Shown: in pieces, positions 55,535 through 64,000 of the stretch
Position numbering within the stretch: position 1 is the stretch's first letter
How the letters are laid out: every line of letters starts with the position of its first letter
Assembly (NCBI GenBank): GCA_902500775.1
Contig: CABVRZ010000001.1
Span: 1-64,000, forward strand
Reading direction: 5' to 3'
Length of the DNA stretch: 64,000 nucleotides
Source of the DNA: an uncultured Nitrospira sp.
Lineage (GTDB): Bacteria; Nitrospirota; Nitrospiria; Nitrospirales; Nitrospiraceae
The notes under the pieces: generated by a model
The model's input: the letters and a program-made list of their open reading frames with translations, nothing else
Databases searched by the model: none
Told to the model about the DNA's origin: nothing
Made by a program: the position numbers and the translations under genes

Positions 55535-56737
55535 ATGAACTCCCACACCTTCCAGCCATTATCTCTCGCAGATTTTGGAATCTCTCCTGAGCGGGGGTTC
55601 CTCCCGTCGGATCCTTGCGAAACTCTTCCCGACTGTCCCACGCTGAATCATTTAAGTCTAGAGCTGCCCAAGTTATTGAGTGCGCGTCAGGTCCATCGAT
55701 TTATTGATGATCAATCGTCATTGCTCCCATCCATTCCATCGCGTTGGGCTGAGGATGAGTACCGAACTGCAATGCGGATCCTTTCATTTGCCGGTCACGC
55801 CTACGTGTGGGAAACGCCGGGCCAACCAGTCCTTACGCTCCCCTCACAACTTGCACGGCCCTGGTATGAGATAGGCCAAAAGCTCGGCCGTCCTCCGGTC
55901 CTGTCCTATGCCTCTTATGCGCTGGACAACTGGCGCCGCCTTGATAAAACAAAACCGGTTCAGCTCGACAACATTGTGCTGCTGCAAAATTTCCTCGGTG
56001 GGCTGGATGAAGAATGGTTCGTCGTGGTGCATCTGCAGATCGAGCATCAAGCGGGACCAGGCCTAGCTGGACTGGTACGGGCGATCAACGGAGCCGTGAA
56101 AAGAAACGGCGACGAGGTGCTCGTGGGTTTACGAACGCTGGCGTCGGCTCAAACCACCATGCGAAATACGCTTCTCCGTATGAAAGAGCGGTGCGATCCC
56201 TATATCTATTACACCCGCGTAAGGCCCTACATTCACGCCTGGAAGAACAACCCGTCGCTCCCCGATGGCCTTATCTATGATGGTGTCGAAGCCTACGCTG
56301 AAAGGCCACAACAGTTTCGTGGCGAGACCGGTGCGCAAAGTTCAATCGTGCCGTGCCTGGACGCGGGACTAGGCATTGATCATGCGCCCGATCCACTGAC
56401 GGTGTATCTGCAAGAAATGCGAGAATATATGCCACCCCGCCACCGAGCTTTTCTTCAGGCTCTGGAGAGTCAGACTGACGATAAGAGTCGCGCCCTCCTA
56501 TCCGGCTATGTTCGTGATCACAGGGGGAGTCATCCCGAACTCTGGTCCGCCTACTGTGCTTGCGTCGACCTGTTGGCCCAGTTCCGAGAAATCCACATCG
56601 GCTACGCCGACAGTTACATCAACCGCCAGCACCAGACCAGTTCGACCAACTCAACGGCAGTAGGCACCGGCGGTACACCCTTCATGACGTATCTGCAGAA
56701 GCACCTGGACGAAACGAAGCAGGCTATCACGGCATAG
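55535..56737 (+). CDS. Indoleamine 2,3-dioxygenase family protein
   Basis: A haem dioxygenase that opens the indole ring of tryptophan or a relative to N-formylkynurenine. 400 residues. Family landmarks: RILSFAGHAYVWETP and RPPVLSYASYALDNW in the N-terminal half, FRGETGAQSS (261-270), the proximal haem-ligand region FREIHIGYADSYI (His354) and GTGGTPFMTYL near the end. GAGGG lies just before the ATG. A predicted cyclase/formamidase-family gene lies two genes downstream, which would take N-formylkynurenine on, but that protein is exported while this one has no signal. Bacterial members may use other indoles; the substrate is not shown by sequence. Confidence 0.88.
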   Translation: MNSHTFQPLSLADFGISPERGFLPSDPCETLPDCPTLNHLSLELPKLLSARQVHRFIDDQSSLLPSIPSRWAEDEYRTAMRILSFAGHAYVWETPGQPVLTLPSQLARPWYEIGQKLGRPPVLSYASYALDNWRRLDKTKPVQLDNIVLLQNFLGGLDEEWFVVVHLQIEHQAGPGLAGLVRAINGAVKRNGDEVLVGLRTLASAQTTMRNTLLRMKERCDPYIYYTRVRPYIHAWKNNPSLPDGLIYDGVEAYAERPQQFRGETGAQSSIVPCLDAGLGIDHAPDPLTVYLQEMREYMPPRHRAFLQALESQTDDKSRALLSGYVRDHRGSHPELWSAYCACVDLLAQFREIHIGYADSYINRQHQTSSTNSTAVGTGGTPFMTYLQKHLDETKQAITA

Positions 56738-57023
56738 CCTACAGATTACTGAGACCCCACACTTCTCTTCCCGCGACATACCAATTACTCAAGCACTGCG
56801 CATGCGGATAAATCCCCATCCCAGAACACTTGTAGGCGGCCTATGGGACTCAGTGCATACATTGATGTATGATCAGTACTCCTAAGCCTTGGTCTGGGAT
56901 GGACAACCGCTTACTAGCTCCTGCAGCGTCACTGCACGATGTAGCCATGAAGCATCTCCAACTTATTAAAAAGTATTCGTCGAGTCACGCTAATCCTATC
57001 TGCACTTTCTCAGCTGTCTTACC

Positions 57024-58154
57024 GTGAAATTGGCTCAATTAACCAGCACAGCAAAAAACATCTTCATCAGCCATATTAATGAAGAGGCTTCGCTGGCAAT
57101 TGGCCTAAAACAGAACATAGAGAAATCGTTTGGGGACCGATGCACTGTATTTGTAAGCAGCCACCCCAAGGATCTTCCAGCTGGCACAAGATGGCTCGAA
57201 GAGATAAACCAGGCGTTGGAGAGCGCAAGCCTACTGATTATCCTGTGTAGCCCACACTCACTTGGTCGCCCATGGATCAACTTTGAGGCCGGGTGTTGCT
57301 GGAACCGAAACATACCTATCGTGCCGGTTTGCCACTCCGGCCAGCGACGGAACGAGCTTCCACCGCCACTCTCAACCTTCCAGTCGCTAGAGTTGCAAGA
57401 TGACAAGTTTTCAGAGCTTCTAATTCAAGCAATAGTTGCTCATCTTACTATTAGGCCTATTTCTGGATTGGACCTCCATGGAATCAATTATGAATTGCTG
57501 CAAACTGTTCCGACAGACAATGGCGACACTATTAGGCGACAATCACTCCGCTTGAAAGTAAGGGACGGGAGTCTTGAACTTGCTCGCGTTCTCGAACAGC
57601 AGGACAGAATGAAGCGGGCTAACCACATGGTCAAGCATATGCTGCCATCGCCTCTAAAGATCGAATTTGAAAATGACCATTCTGTCGAGTGGATTCCACG
57701 GCCTCACCCGGCTTTACCTGCTCAACATGTTCGCCATAAGGTCTATGGAGTCGTGATCTATAATTCAGCTGGCCATGATATAGACAACGTGACTGTTGAG
57801 CTGGAACGCGTTGAAGATCTAACGGACCAGCATTCGGCAGATAAACAACCACCTCCGTATATCGGCCACAAGTTGATTTTTCAGAGGAACGGGAAGAATA
57901 CAATGAAATTCTCCCCAGACTTGCGAGATCGCGTCAGGCTGATTTCCCATGGTACTGGCATCATGATGCGTCACTCATTTCAAATTGAAGGCAACGACAA
58001 TTATTCCATCGATGCGGAGCATCAACATCGAATCTTCCTCAAGGTCACTGGTGATGGCGTGAAGCCATCCAAAGCCTCTTTCATCGTGCAGCTGGGCAGA
58101 CAGGGAATATTCCACATGACGAGAGAGAACAAGACCCCTTCACCGCAGACCTGA
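57024..58154 (+). CDS. TIR-domain protein with unknown C-terminal domain
   Basis: A 376-residue protein. Residues 10-145 form a TIR fold: first strand NIFISHI, the BB-loop region SSHPKDLPAGTRW, LLIILCSPHSL, and the W84-x3-E88 motif (WINFEAG), where Glu is the catalytic residue of TIR NADases. The C-terminal part (about 160-370) has a helical stretch and then a beta-rich domain (VYGVVIYNSAGHDI, MKFSPDLRDRV, RIFLKVTG) that I cannot place. TIR proteins in bacteria often deplete NAD or make nucleotide signals in phage defence, but a usual partner gene (Thoeris ThsA, SAVED, pAgo) is not seen next to it. The GTG start lacks a ribosome binding site. Confidence 0.85.
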   Translation: MKLAQLTSTAKNIFISHINEEASLAIGLKQNIEKSFGDRCTVFVSSHPKDLPAGTRWLEEINQALESASLLIILCSPHSLGRPWINFEAGCCWNRNIPIVPVCHSGQRRNELPPPLSTFQSLELQDDKFSELLIQAIVAHLTIRPISGLDLHGINYELLQTVPTDNGDTIRRQSLRLKVRDGSLELARVLEQQDRMKRANHMVKHMLPSPLKIEFENDHSVEWIPRPHPALPAQHVRHKVYGVVIYNSAGHDIDNVTVELERVEDLTDQHSADKQPPPYIGHKLIFQRNGKNTMKFSPDLRDRVRLISHGTGIMMRHSFQIEGNDNYSIDAEHQHRIFLKVTGDGVKPSKASFIVQLGRQGIFHMTRENKTPSPQT

Positions 58155-58594
58155 AGAATGTGGAGAGACGAAGACCCAGAGGTCCAGACTAAATTCCGCA
58201 AGACATGCAACGTGCAGTTCCAGCGAGATGCCGCAGGTCCCACTCAGGACTTCACTGAACGGGAGTTGTTCAGTTCGTAACAGAAATCGGAGAGGTGCAA
58301 TGCAATGGTGAGCCGTTCTTCCGGGCTCTGACGCCTCGCCCGCTCAATCTTCTCGTCAGCAAGCCGCTGACTCAGCTTGCTTGGTCGCCGTCCAGTTGCT
58401 TGAGAAGCAGCCGGTTGCTGAGGCTTCATACTACACAAGTATACATGCGTCCTCAGAAACCTGAAAGAATGAAGAGGCAACTGCTACAGTCTCCCGATCA
58501 GGACACTCTAAGGGCCGATGTTTGGCCGTGGTTCAGAATCCTCTCCCATGCCATCAACCAGATTAAATATCCAAGTGTAGTTCGGTCCTGAATG
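58155..58594. other. Intergenic stretch after the TIR gene
   Basis: About 440 bases between the convergent TIR and cyclase-family genes. The only possible gene is a small minus-strand frame at 58244-58429, listed separately. I see no terminator with a T run. Confidence 0.5.
58244..58429 (-). CDS. Possible small charged protein
   Basis: A 61-residue frame from ATG 58429 (MKPQQPAAS): Pro/Ala-rich start, then a basic helix (RLADEKIERARRQSPEERL) and TIALHLSDFCYELN. The helical end with SPEERL and LSDFC has the look of a small conserved protein, but I know no family. No ribosome binding site is visible. It lies convergent to the TIR gene and could be antitoxin-like or simply spurious. Confidence 0.4.
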   Translation of the reverse strand: MKPQQPAASQATGRRPSKLSQRLADEKIERARRQSPEERLTIALHLSDFCYELNNSRSVKS

Positions 58595-59425
58595 CTAGCG
58601 GGAGGTCGGTGGCACAGCAATGATCCGTAGCGGCCCGCCTGTACCGCCGGCAATTTTCATAGGCAGCGCGATGACGTCGAAACCGCGATCCGGAAGATCA
58701 TTCAGATTGGCAAGATTCTCGAACACCGACACGTTGTGAGAAAGAAGTGCAACATGGGTTTCGAATTTCGTCGACTGGCCATAGTCGATCGAGGCGGTAT
58801 CAATCCCCACTGCCTTCACGTGCCGTTCACGCACCAGCCATGCAGCCGCCTCCGGATGCAGTCCAGGAAAATGTAATGCCCGCGCTCCCTCCTGCCCTCT
58901 CAGTTCCGTACCCAGATAGTCCTTCCGACTCGGCCAGAACTTGGCGTAGCCTGTATTCAACAATACGATCGAGTCGTTCGGAATCCGGCCATGCTCAATC
59001 TCCCAGCGTGTAATGTCTGAGATAGCCACAAGGTAATCTCGATTATGAGCACATTGCACAGCAACATTGATTTGCACACCCGTCCCCACCAATTTCTCCA
59101 GAGGAATCTGATCCACCGTCTGCTTCCCTTTTGAAAAGTGGATCGGTGCATCGATGTGGGTGCCTCCATGCTCAGGCAACTCCATACGATTTGACGCGTA
59201 GTAGTACTCACCAGCTGTATGCTCTGCATGCTGAACGATGAGCTTAAACTCGTTTTCCGTCGGCCAGACGATCGTATCCGCCCCGAATGAATGCGTCAGA
59301 TCGACAATCCTCGATTGTTCCCAGGTGAACTGACCATGCTGAGGACTAGCGACACATCCAATGCCTGAGATGAAGCACAGCGCTGCGATTACCATACTCG
59401 CCAGGTGCGTGAGTCTTCTCAACAT
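58595..59425 (-). CDS. Exported cyclase/kynurenine formamidase-family protein
   Basis: A 276-residue member of the Cyclase (PF04199) family, which includes kynurenine formamidase. The metal-binding motif H86-G-G-T-H90-I-D92 is present, with RIVDLTHSFG near the start of the domain, and later GIDTASIDYGQS. It has an N-terminal signal peptide and a possible lipobox (SGIGC, Cys24), so it should be periplasmic. Cytoplasmic formamidases lack this. The nearby dioxygenase suggests tryptophan catabolism, but the export signal raises doubt, and another cyclic amide or ester may be the substrate. It is convergent with the TIR gene. Confidence 0.8.
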   Translation of the reverse strand: MLRRLTHLASMVIAALCFISGIGCVASPQHGQFTWEQSRIVDLTHSFGADTIVWPTENEFKLIVQHAEHTAGEYYYASNRMELPEHGGTHIDAPIHFSKGKQTVDQIPLEKLVGTGVQINVAVQCAHNRDYLVAISDITRWEIEHGRIPNDSIVLLNTGYAKFWPSRKDYLGTELRGQEGARALHFPGLHPEAAAWLVRERHVKAVGIDTASIDYGQSTKFETHVALLSHNVSVFENLANLNDLPDRGFDVIALPMKIAGGTGGPLRIIAVPPTSR

Positions 59426-59665
59426 CAGACTCTTCCTTCTCTCTCCGTCACAAGTCTCAGATGGAACGGGTGCGCGACGAGGCTCGCGACATGGCAGGAA
59501 TTGCTACATCTGTTGGAAACTGTGTCGGATGTGACGGCATTGCGACGGACGTCGCAGCCTTAGCGGAGCATCCGATGAAAAGAAAAGAGATCGTGGGCTG
59601 CTTGGCGCTCTAGCATTGTGGCGCAACCGAGCTACGCGCACCGTTCGCCAGACGAGACTTCCCGC

Positions 59666-59989
59666 TTACTTTCCAAATGCTTTTTTCAGCAGCGGCTCGA
59701 TCTCTCCCTTGGCAGCCATTGGATCCAAGATATCGGTATCCCCATAAAAGCTGCCATCGATGAACACCTTCGGGAGCGTCGGCCAGTTGGTCATCTTCGT
59801 CAGCGCTTCGCGTTTTGCCGGCTGCGACAGGACATCAATGAGTTCGTACGGGTACCCATACTTGTCAAAAAACTGCATGGTCTCTCTGGTAAACCCGCAC
59901 ATCGGCATGGCTTTGGTTCCCTTGCCGTAAATCAAAATTTTATGAGCCTTCACTTCCTTCTGAATTTCTTCGTCTATCTGGTCGGCCAT
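59666..59989 (-). CDS. grxD: Monothiol glutaredoxin, Grx4/GrxD type
   Basis: A 107-residue CGFS-class glutaredoxin that binds or transfers [2Fe-2S] clusters. The active site is KGTKAMPMCGFTRETM with Cys in CGFT instead of CGFS, and the family pattern YGYPYELIDVL, NWPTLPKVFIDG and GDTDIL is present. ATG 59989 has AGGAGG five bases upstream, and that site overlaps the bolA stop region (gap nine bases). GrxD and BolA proteins form cluster-binding heterodimers, so their adjacency is meaningful. A gap of about 240 bases without a gene separates it from the cyclase gene. Confidence 0.93.
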   Translation of the reverse strand: MADQIDEEIQKEVKAHKILIYGKGTKAMPMCGFTRETMQFFDKYGYPYELIDVLSQPAKREALTKMTNWPTLPKVFIDGSFYGDTDILDPMAAKGEIEPLLKKAFGK

Positions 59990-59998
59990 CATCTCCTC

Positions 59999-60238
59999 CT
60001 ACGCTTCGTCGTTCGTTCGTGCCGTCAGTTCCAAGGCGTGGATCCGCCCATCCTTCATCGGCGCATCTAACGCTTGATAGATCATGCGATGCCGATCCAG
60101 GAGGTTCTTCCCCTGAAACCCATCCGAAACAATCACCACTTTGAGGTGGTTCATCGTTCCCGTACGATCTGTCACCGTCACCACCGCATCGGGCAAGGAC
60201 CTGCGAATATAGTCGGTCAGCACATCTGGGGTAATCAC
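59999..60238 (-). CDS. bolA: BolA-family protein
   Basis: A 79-residue BolA/IbaG-type protein. It has the VTVTDRTGTMNHLKVVIVSDGFQGK region (landmark), the conserved His in RHRMIYQAL and the C-terminal RIHALELTART. BolA proteins bind [2Fe-2S] clusters with monothiol glutaredoxins. I chose GTG 60238 (GGAGG four bases upstream); the longer frame to 60322 adds residues that do not fit the family. It is transcribed with grxD, divergent from the response-regulator operon. Confidence 0.9.
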   Translation of the reverse strand: MITPDVLTDYIRRSLPDAVVTVTDRTGTMNHLKVVIVSDGFQGKNLLDRHRMIYQALDAPMKDGRIHALELTARTNDEA

Positions 60239-60486
60239 TGGCCTCCACTCCTCTGTTTTCACTACCCTAGCCCAAATCAACGGCGAAAGGCAACGTGCCC
60301 TTCGCCTGGTGGTTTTCAACATGTTGGTGGTGCATATCAGCCAACTGTCTGCAGGGCCTCGTTATCCCAAACACTGAAAGCATTGAAAAGATGCGCCTTC
60401 GTAATTCTCACAGTTCGGCACCGACCTTGCGACATCTCAGATGTATAGACGGAAACCAATCGCCGCTGTTCACCAAGGAGGTTGTC

Positions 60487-60921
60487 ATGAGCGAATTTAA
60501 GTCTGGATTCTTCGTTGGAGGTGAGAGCTGCAATGGGCGAGTACTGGTTGTCGATGACGAGCCCGACATTCGTAAGGTCGTCCGTATGACGCTCCAAAAA
60601 GGCGGGTATGATGTCCTCGAAGCAGAAAACGGAGAAAAGGCCATTGAGGTGATCAACTCCGGCGAAAATCGGCTGCTCCTCGATGTCATCATCTGCGACA
60701 TCCGGATGCCCAAAGTCAACGGGATCGAAGCGATTGCCTACTTCCGTCAGAACTATCCTCGCGTCCCACTGATTGTTCTGACTGGATTTCCGGACACCGA
60801 CATGGCCACCTCATTACTCCGTCAGGGCGTGGTGGACTATTTGGTGAAGCCAGTCGAGGGTGAGAAGCTGAAGGCCTCCGTTGCACGAGCCATGGAGCAA
60901 CGTGAACTGGCCCATCTCTGA
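60487..60921 (+). CDS. Stand-alone response-regulator receiver protein
   Basis: A 144-residue CheY-like protein: a short N-terminal tail (about 15 residues) and a receiver domain with VLVVDDEPDIRKVV, phosphorylated Asp in IICDIRMPKVNG, and Lys in DYLVKPVEG. No output domain. AGGAGG lies five bases before the ATG. It opens a signalling operon with two histidine kinases downstream, so it may be the phosphate acceptor for one or both, or an NtrC/PilG-type intermediate. The DNA-binding output must lie elsewhere. Confidence 0.92.
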   Translation: MSEFKSGFFVGGESCNGRVLVVDDEPDIRKVVRMTLQKGGYDVLEAENGEKAIEVINSGENRLLLDVIICDIRMPKVNGIEAIAYFRQNYPRVPLIVLTGFPDTDMATSLLRQGVVDYLVKPVEGEKLKASVARAMEQRELAHL

Positions 60922-60950
60922 TCAGCCGAGTCACAGCTGGAGAATCACAT

Positions 60951-62048
60951 ATGGCGATCTTTTCACCGACCATTTCCCACCGACGAACCGAGCCTCAAGC
61001 GGCTACGCCGCCTCCGATGAGAGTCGCCATCATCGGAGCGGGCCGCGGAGGAACGGCCCTCCTTGATGTGCTTCATCAAATCGGCACAATTGAAGTCGTC
61101 GGGGTCATCGACAAAAATCCAACGGCACCAGGACTCAGGCGAGCCCAAGAACTCAACGTGGCCGTCTATGACCAGGTACCGGACCTGATCAAGGACCAAC
61201 ACCCTAGCCTTGTGATGGATGTGACTGGTGATCCCGCAATGGAGTCATCTCTCCAGGAACAGGTGCCTCCCGGAACCGGCATCGTTAATGGGCAGACATC
61301 TCGGTTACTGTGGCTACTGGTGCAACACGAAACCACGTTGCAGACGGAGTTGCTTCATGCGGAGAAACTTGCAGGAATCGGCTCGTTTGCCGCCGGCATC
61401 GCCCACGACATCAATAATCCTCTTCAGCTCATTCTAGGCTTGGCCGAGAATCTCACCGACGAAACAGACCTGGAGGCCGTCCACGCTCAAGCCGAAGATA
61501 TTATTGACGCCGTGAAGCGAACGACGGCGATTTGTCGGGACCTGACGTCCTACTCTCGCCGTACATCCCTTCGACCAGATGGACTCATCAGTGTAAACGG
61601 TAAGCTCGATGAGGCTCTGAAGATTGCCCGCTACGCCGTCGCCCTCCAAGACATCGAGATTCGCAAAGACTACCAACCGGACGTGGTCGCAAAGGGAAAC
61701 CCTGATCAGCTCCTCCACGTGTTCGTCAACCTCATTACCAATGCGGTTCAAGCCATGGAACACCAAGGGATCTTGACTCTGGAAACCGCTACGGTAGACG
61801 GAGGAACGCAGGTCCGTGTGTCGGACACCGGCAGCGGAATTGCGCCGGAATTGCTGAACCGTATTTTTGACCCGTTCTTCACCACCAAACCGCCGGGTAA
61901 GGGAACCGGTTTGGGTCTCTACAACATCAAAAATGTCATCCACCATATGCATGGGAGCATCAGCGTGGAAAGTCAGGTGGGGCGTGGGTCAACATTCACG
62001 CTTACATTCCCAGGAGAAACCGGCCAGGCCGAGGGGGAAGCATCATGA
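60951..62048 (+). CDS. Histidine kinase with N-terminal Rossmann NAD(P)-binding-like domain
   Basis: A 365-residue soluble kinase, no TM helix. Residues 24-125 look like an NAD(P)-binding Rossmann domain: [10 protein letters not shown] (GxGxxG), the acidic end VVGVIDKNP, and [11 protein letters not shown] short linker leads to HisKA with the H box [12 protein letters not shown] (His152) and a HATPase domain ([30 protein letters not shown]). I infer that the Rossmann domain senses a pyridine nucleotide or other ligand and controls the kinase. It lies 29 bases after the receiver gene and overlaps the next kinase start as ATGA. GGAG lies eight bases before the ATG. Confidence 0.88.
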   Translation: MAIFSPTISHRRTEPQAATPPPMRVAIIGAGRGGTALLDVLHQIGTIEVVGVIDKNPTAPGLRRAQELNVAVYDQVPDLIKDQHPSLVMDVTGDPAMESSLQEQVPPGTGIVNGQTSRLLWLLVQHETTLQTELLHAEKLAGIGSFAAGIAHDINNPLQLILGLAENLTDETDLEAVHAQAEDIIDAVKRTTAICRDLTSYSRRTSLRPDGLISVNGKLDEALKIARYAVALQDIEIRKDYQPDVVAKGNPDQLLHVFVNLITNAVQAMEHQGILTLETATVDGGTQVRVSDTGSGIAPELLNRIFDPFFTTKPPGKGTGLGLYNIKNVIHHMHGSISVESQVGRGSTFTLTFPGETGQAEGEAS

Positions 62049-64000
62049 GGGAAACCTCGGCCCCTCCATCAACCAGAGCCAGATGGGGGCTCAAGACGAA
62101 GATTATCTTATCGATGCTGCTGGTTGGTCTGTTCCCACTCGTTGTTGGCCTGGGCATGGCCTTCTGGCAGGGGTCTCAAGAGATTCGGGATGTCAGCGGG
62201 GAAAGCTTCAAAGCCTTAGCCACCGAAGCAGCCCGTAAACTTGACCTGCTTGTGGTTGAAGAGATCGCACACACTGCCCGAATCGCGAACGATCCCATCA
62301 TCATCCGTGAGTTGGAGCGCCGGCGTGATGCTCCAAACCAAGCCAAAACAAGCACGGACGTGGAGCGGCGATGGATGAACCGAGAGAACGCTGCCATCAA
62401 GTCCATCACAGACAACCAGCTCAGTGCACTGATCCATGAATACTTTTCTGGAGCCCACAGCGCACCGGGACAGTTGCTTCCTCAAGTGGTTCGCTCTTCG
62501 ACAAAGATGCTGTTCCTGACCGACGCCCAAGGCGCGCTGGTCGCGACCATGACCGACCAGCCGGTGTTTCGTCATTACGACGCCCGATGGTGGCGAGGCG
62601 CCTTCAATAAAGGCGTCGGCAAGCTCTACATCGAGGATATCCATTTTGACGAGAAAGTGAACGCCTATGTGTTCACCATCTCCCTTCCGATCATGGATAG
62701 TCTCCGACATGGCGCCGTCGGGGTGCTCCACCACGTGATCAATGCCAAAGGATTCTTCTCCCCTTCCACCCATGCCATTCGATTCGGGAAAACCGGCCAC
62801 GTCATGTTGATCGATACCAATGGCATCGTCATCAGTTGTCCTATTCTGCCGACCGGCGTTCCGCTGTCCGACCCGAGTTTGCTTCCACTCATCACACCGA
62901 ACCATCCCGGATGGGTCCAAGCCTCGAGCGACGGCCACGGAGGCCTTGAGACTTCCGTCATCGGCTTTGCCCCACTCCCTGAAACCAGCCGAGCGACCGG
63001 TGGCTCACTCGACCAAGGCTCTTGGCACACGTTTGTCTGGCAGTCATCTGACGAGCTCTTCGCGCCAATTCAACATCTGTTCAGTTGGGTGCTGATATTC
63101 GGCGTGGTCGCCATCATGCTCCTAGCCTCACTCGGCTATCTCGCCGCAGGCCGCATCGTTACACCAGTCCGACAACTCCAACAAGCGGCGCAGGCCATTG
63201 GGCGTGGTGGACTGGAGATGCCGATCCAGATCAGTACCGGTGATGAATTGGAAGACCTAGCCGGGGAATTCAATCGGATGAATGCGCAGTTGAAAGCTGC
63301 ATTTGCGGGCCTCAATGATCAGGTGAGACTAAAAACTCAAGAAGTCCAGGTCCTCCAGCAATCAACGGATCAAATCTTGGACGCGGTTCCTACGCCTATC
63401 CTCTTGATCGACACCCATGAGGTTGTGCGCTACATCAATCAGGCCGCTCGACAATCGTTCAAGGTGCAAGAACCATTGACGGACTCATCGTTGTTCTCAA
63501 TTCTTTCCCTCGACCCAGCAACGCAACAACAGCTTCGGACAGCGTTTCACACGAATGGAACTCAATCAACCACACCAACCGATCGTGGGCCTGAAGCGGT
63601 ACCGAGGGATCCCTTATTGCCCAATCACGAGGACACATCGGCCAACCTTCGCTCTGAGCTTCAATTCGGGTCACGCATCTATCAGTACCAATGGTTTCGA
63701 TTACCGGCGAGACCTGGAGAAGAAGATACTATTGGGCTGGTGCTGCGAGACACCACGGATGACAGTCAATTACAAGACCAACTCGTCCAGGCAGAAAAGA
63801 CTGGAAGTCTTGGGGTGCTCACCGCTGGCATCGGCCATGAACTCAATAACCCCTTGTTCGGAATTATCGGATTAGGCGAAGTCATCCAAGATGAACGAGA
63901 CCTGGAGGCAATTAAGAACTACGCCAAAGATATCGTGGCTCATGGTCGTCGCATGGCGACGATCATTCGAGATTTTACCGGTGTGACAAACCGTGAAGTG
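62045..64000 (+). CDS. Membrane sensor histidine kinase (partial at window end)
   Basis: The first 652 codons of a kinase that runs off the window. The ATG at 62045 overlaps the previous stop (ATGA). TM1 near 20-42, a large periplasmic Cache-like domain (about 43-345, with MLFLTDAQGALVATMTD, AYVFTISLPIMD and MLIDTNGIVI), TM2 near 348-375, HAMP (about 376-428), a coiled coil, a PAS-like domain (about 445-580), and the start of the HisKA domain with H box GIGHELNNPLFGI. The frame stays open over its whole length. The catalytic ATPase domain lies beyond the window. It probably works with the upstream receiver and Rossmann-kinase genes. Confidence 0.88.
   Translation, partial: MRETSAPPSTRARWGLKTKIILSMLLVGLFPLVVGLGMAFWQGSQEIRDVSGESFKALATEAARKLDLLVVEEIAHTARIANDPIIIRELERRRDAPNQAKTSTDVERRWMNRENAAIKSITDNQLSALIHEYFSGAHSAPGQLLPQVVRSSTKMLFLTDAQGALVATMTDQPVFRHYDARWWRGAFNKGVGKLYIEDIHFDEKVNAYVFTISLPIMDSLRHGAVGVLHHVINAKGFFSPSTHAIRFGKTGHVMLIDTNGIVISCPILPTGVPLSDPSLLPLITPNHPGWVQASSDGHGGLETSVIGFAPLPETSRATGGSLDQGSWHTFVWQSSDELFAPIQHLFSWVLIFGVVAIMLLASLGYLAAGRIVTPVRQLQQAAQAIGRGGLEMPIQISTGDELEDLAGEFNRMNAQLKAAFAGLNDQVRLKTQEVQVLQQSTDQILDAVPTPILLIDTHEVVRYINQAARQSFKVQEPLTDSSLFSILSLDPATQQQLRTAFHTNGTQSTTPTDRGPEAVPRDPLLPNHEDTSANLRSELQFGSRIYQYQWFRLPARPGEEDTIGLVLRDTTDDSQLQDQLVQAEKTGSLGVLTAGIGHELNNPLFGIIGLGEVIQDERDLEAIKNYAKDIVAHGRRMATIIRDFTGVTNREV

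Overview
The window looks like a chromosomal segment of a Nitrospira-type bacterium (phylum Nitrospirota). This is inferred from gene content, since no rRNA is present. Three things point there: a large respiratory cluster combining a bc-type complex (cytochrome b with b6-like haem spacing, a Rieske protein) with two cytochrome bd-like membrane subunits and many c-type cytochromes; a hopanoid and isoprenoid set; and a Gram-negative envelope gene set. Coding density is high. No CRISPR array or intact mobile element is visible.

Layout. 1-5.4 kb: a decayed zone with a scrambled IS1595-type transposase remnant, ftsH, a small lipoprotein gene, a peroxiredoxin pseudogene, and an integrase fragment beside a tRNA-Thr. 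5.4-8.5 kb: a large lipoprotein with a caspase-like fold that appears to lack its catalytic residues, divergent from a UbiA-type prenyltransferase. 8.6-20.9 kb: twelve consecutive minus-strand genes for a quinol/cytochrome c electron-transfer assembly. 21-35 kb: hpnH, a tRNA-Cys, a GT87-like glycosyltransferase, ispG, dxs, then an operon-like run shc-hpnG-mlaE-mlaF-mlaD-mlaC-outer-membrane barrel. Together these make isoprenoid precursors, cyclise squalene to hopene, and probably move lipids between the membranes. 36-43 kb: rlpA, smc, ispH and a second mlaC/hpnM-type gene. 44-48.5 kb: phoB-phoR facing pit and a PhoU-like DUF47 gene, a phosphate module. 48.5-55.3 kb: fabH, bamD, a ccdA/thioredoxin cytochrome c maturation pair, and metK-ahcY of the methyl cycle.

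55.5-64 kb is the most accessory part. It holds an indoleamine 2,3-dioxygenase, a TIR-domain protein, an exported cyclase/kynurenine formamidase-family protein, grxD-bolA, and a signalling operon. That operon has a stand-alone receiver, a histidine kinase whose sensor is a Rossmann NAD(P)-binding-like domain, and a membrane histidine kinase that runs off the window end.

Two intergenic elements (42739-42913 and 55194-55316) share 15-bp terminal inverted repeats and look like a small palindromic repeat family. The best candidates for under-described biology are the respiratory cluster with its PRC-barrel/Rieske fusion, the dioxygenase/TIR/cyclase group, and the Rossmann-histidine kinase operon.
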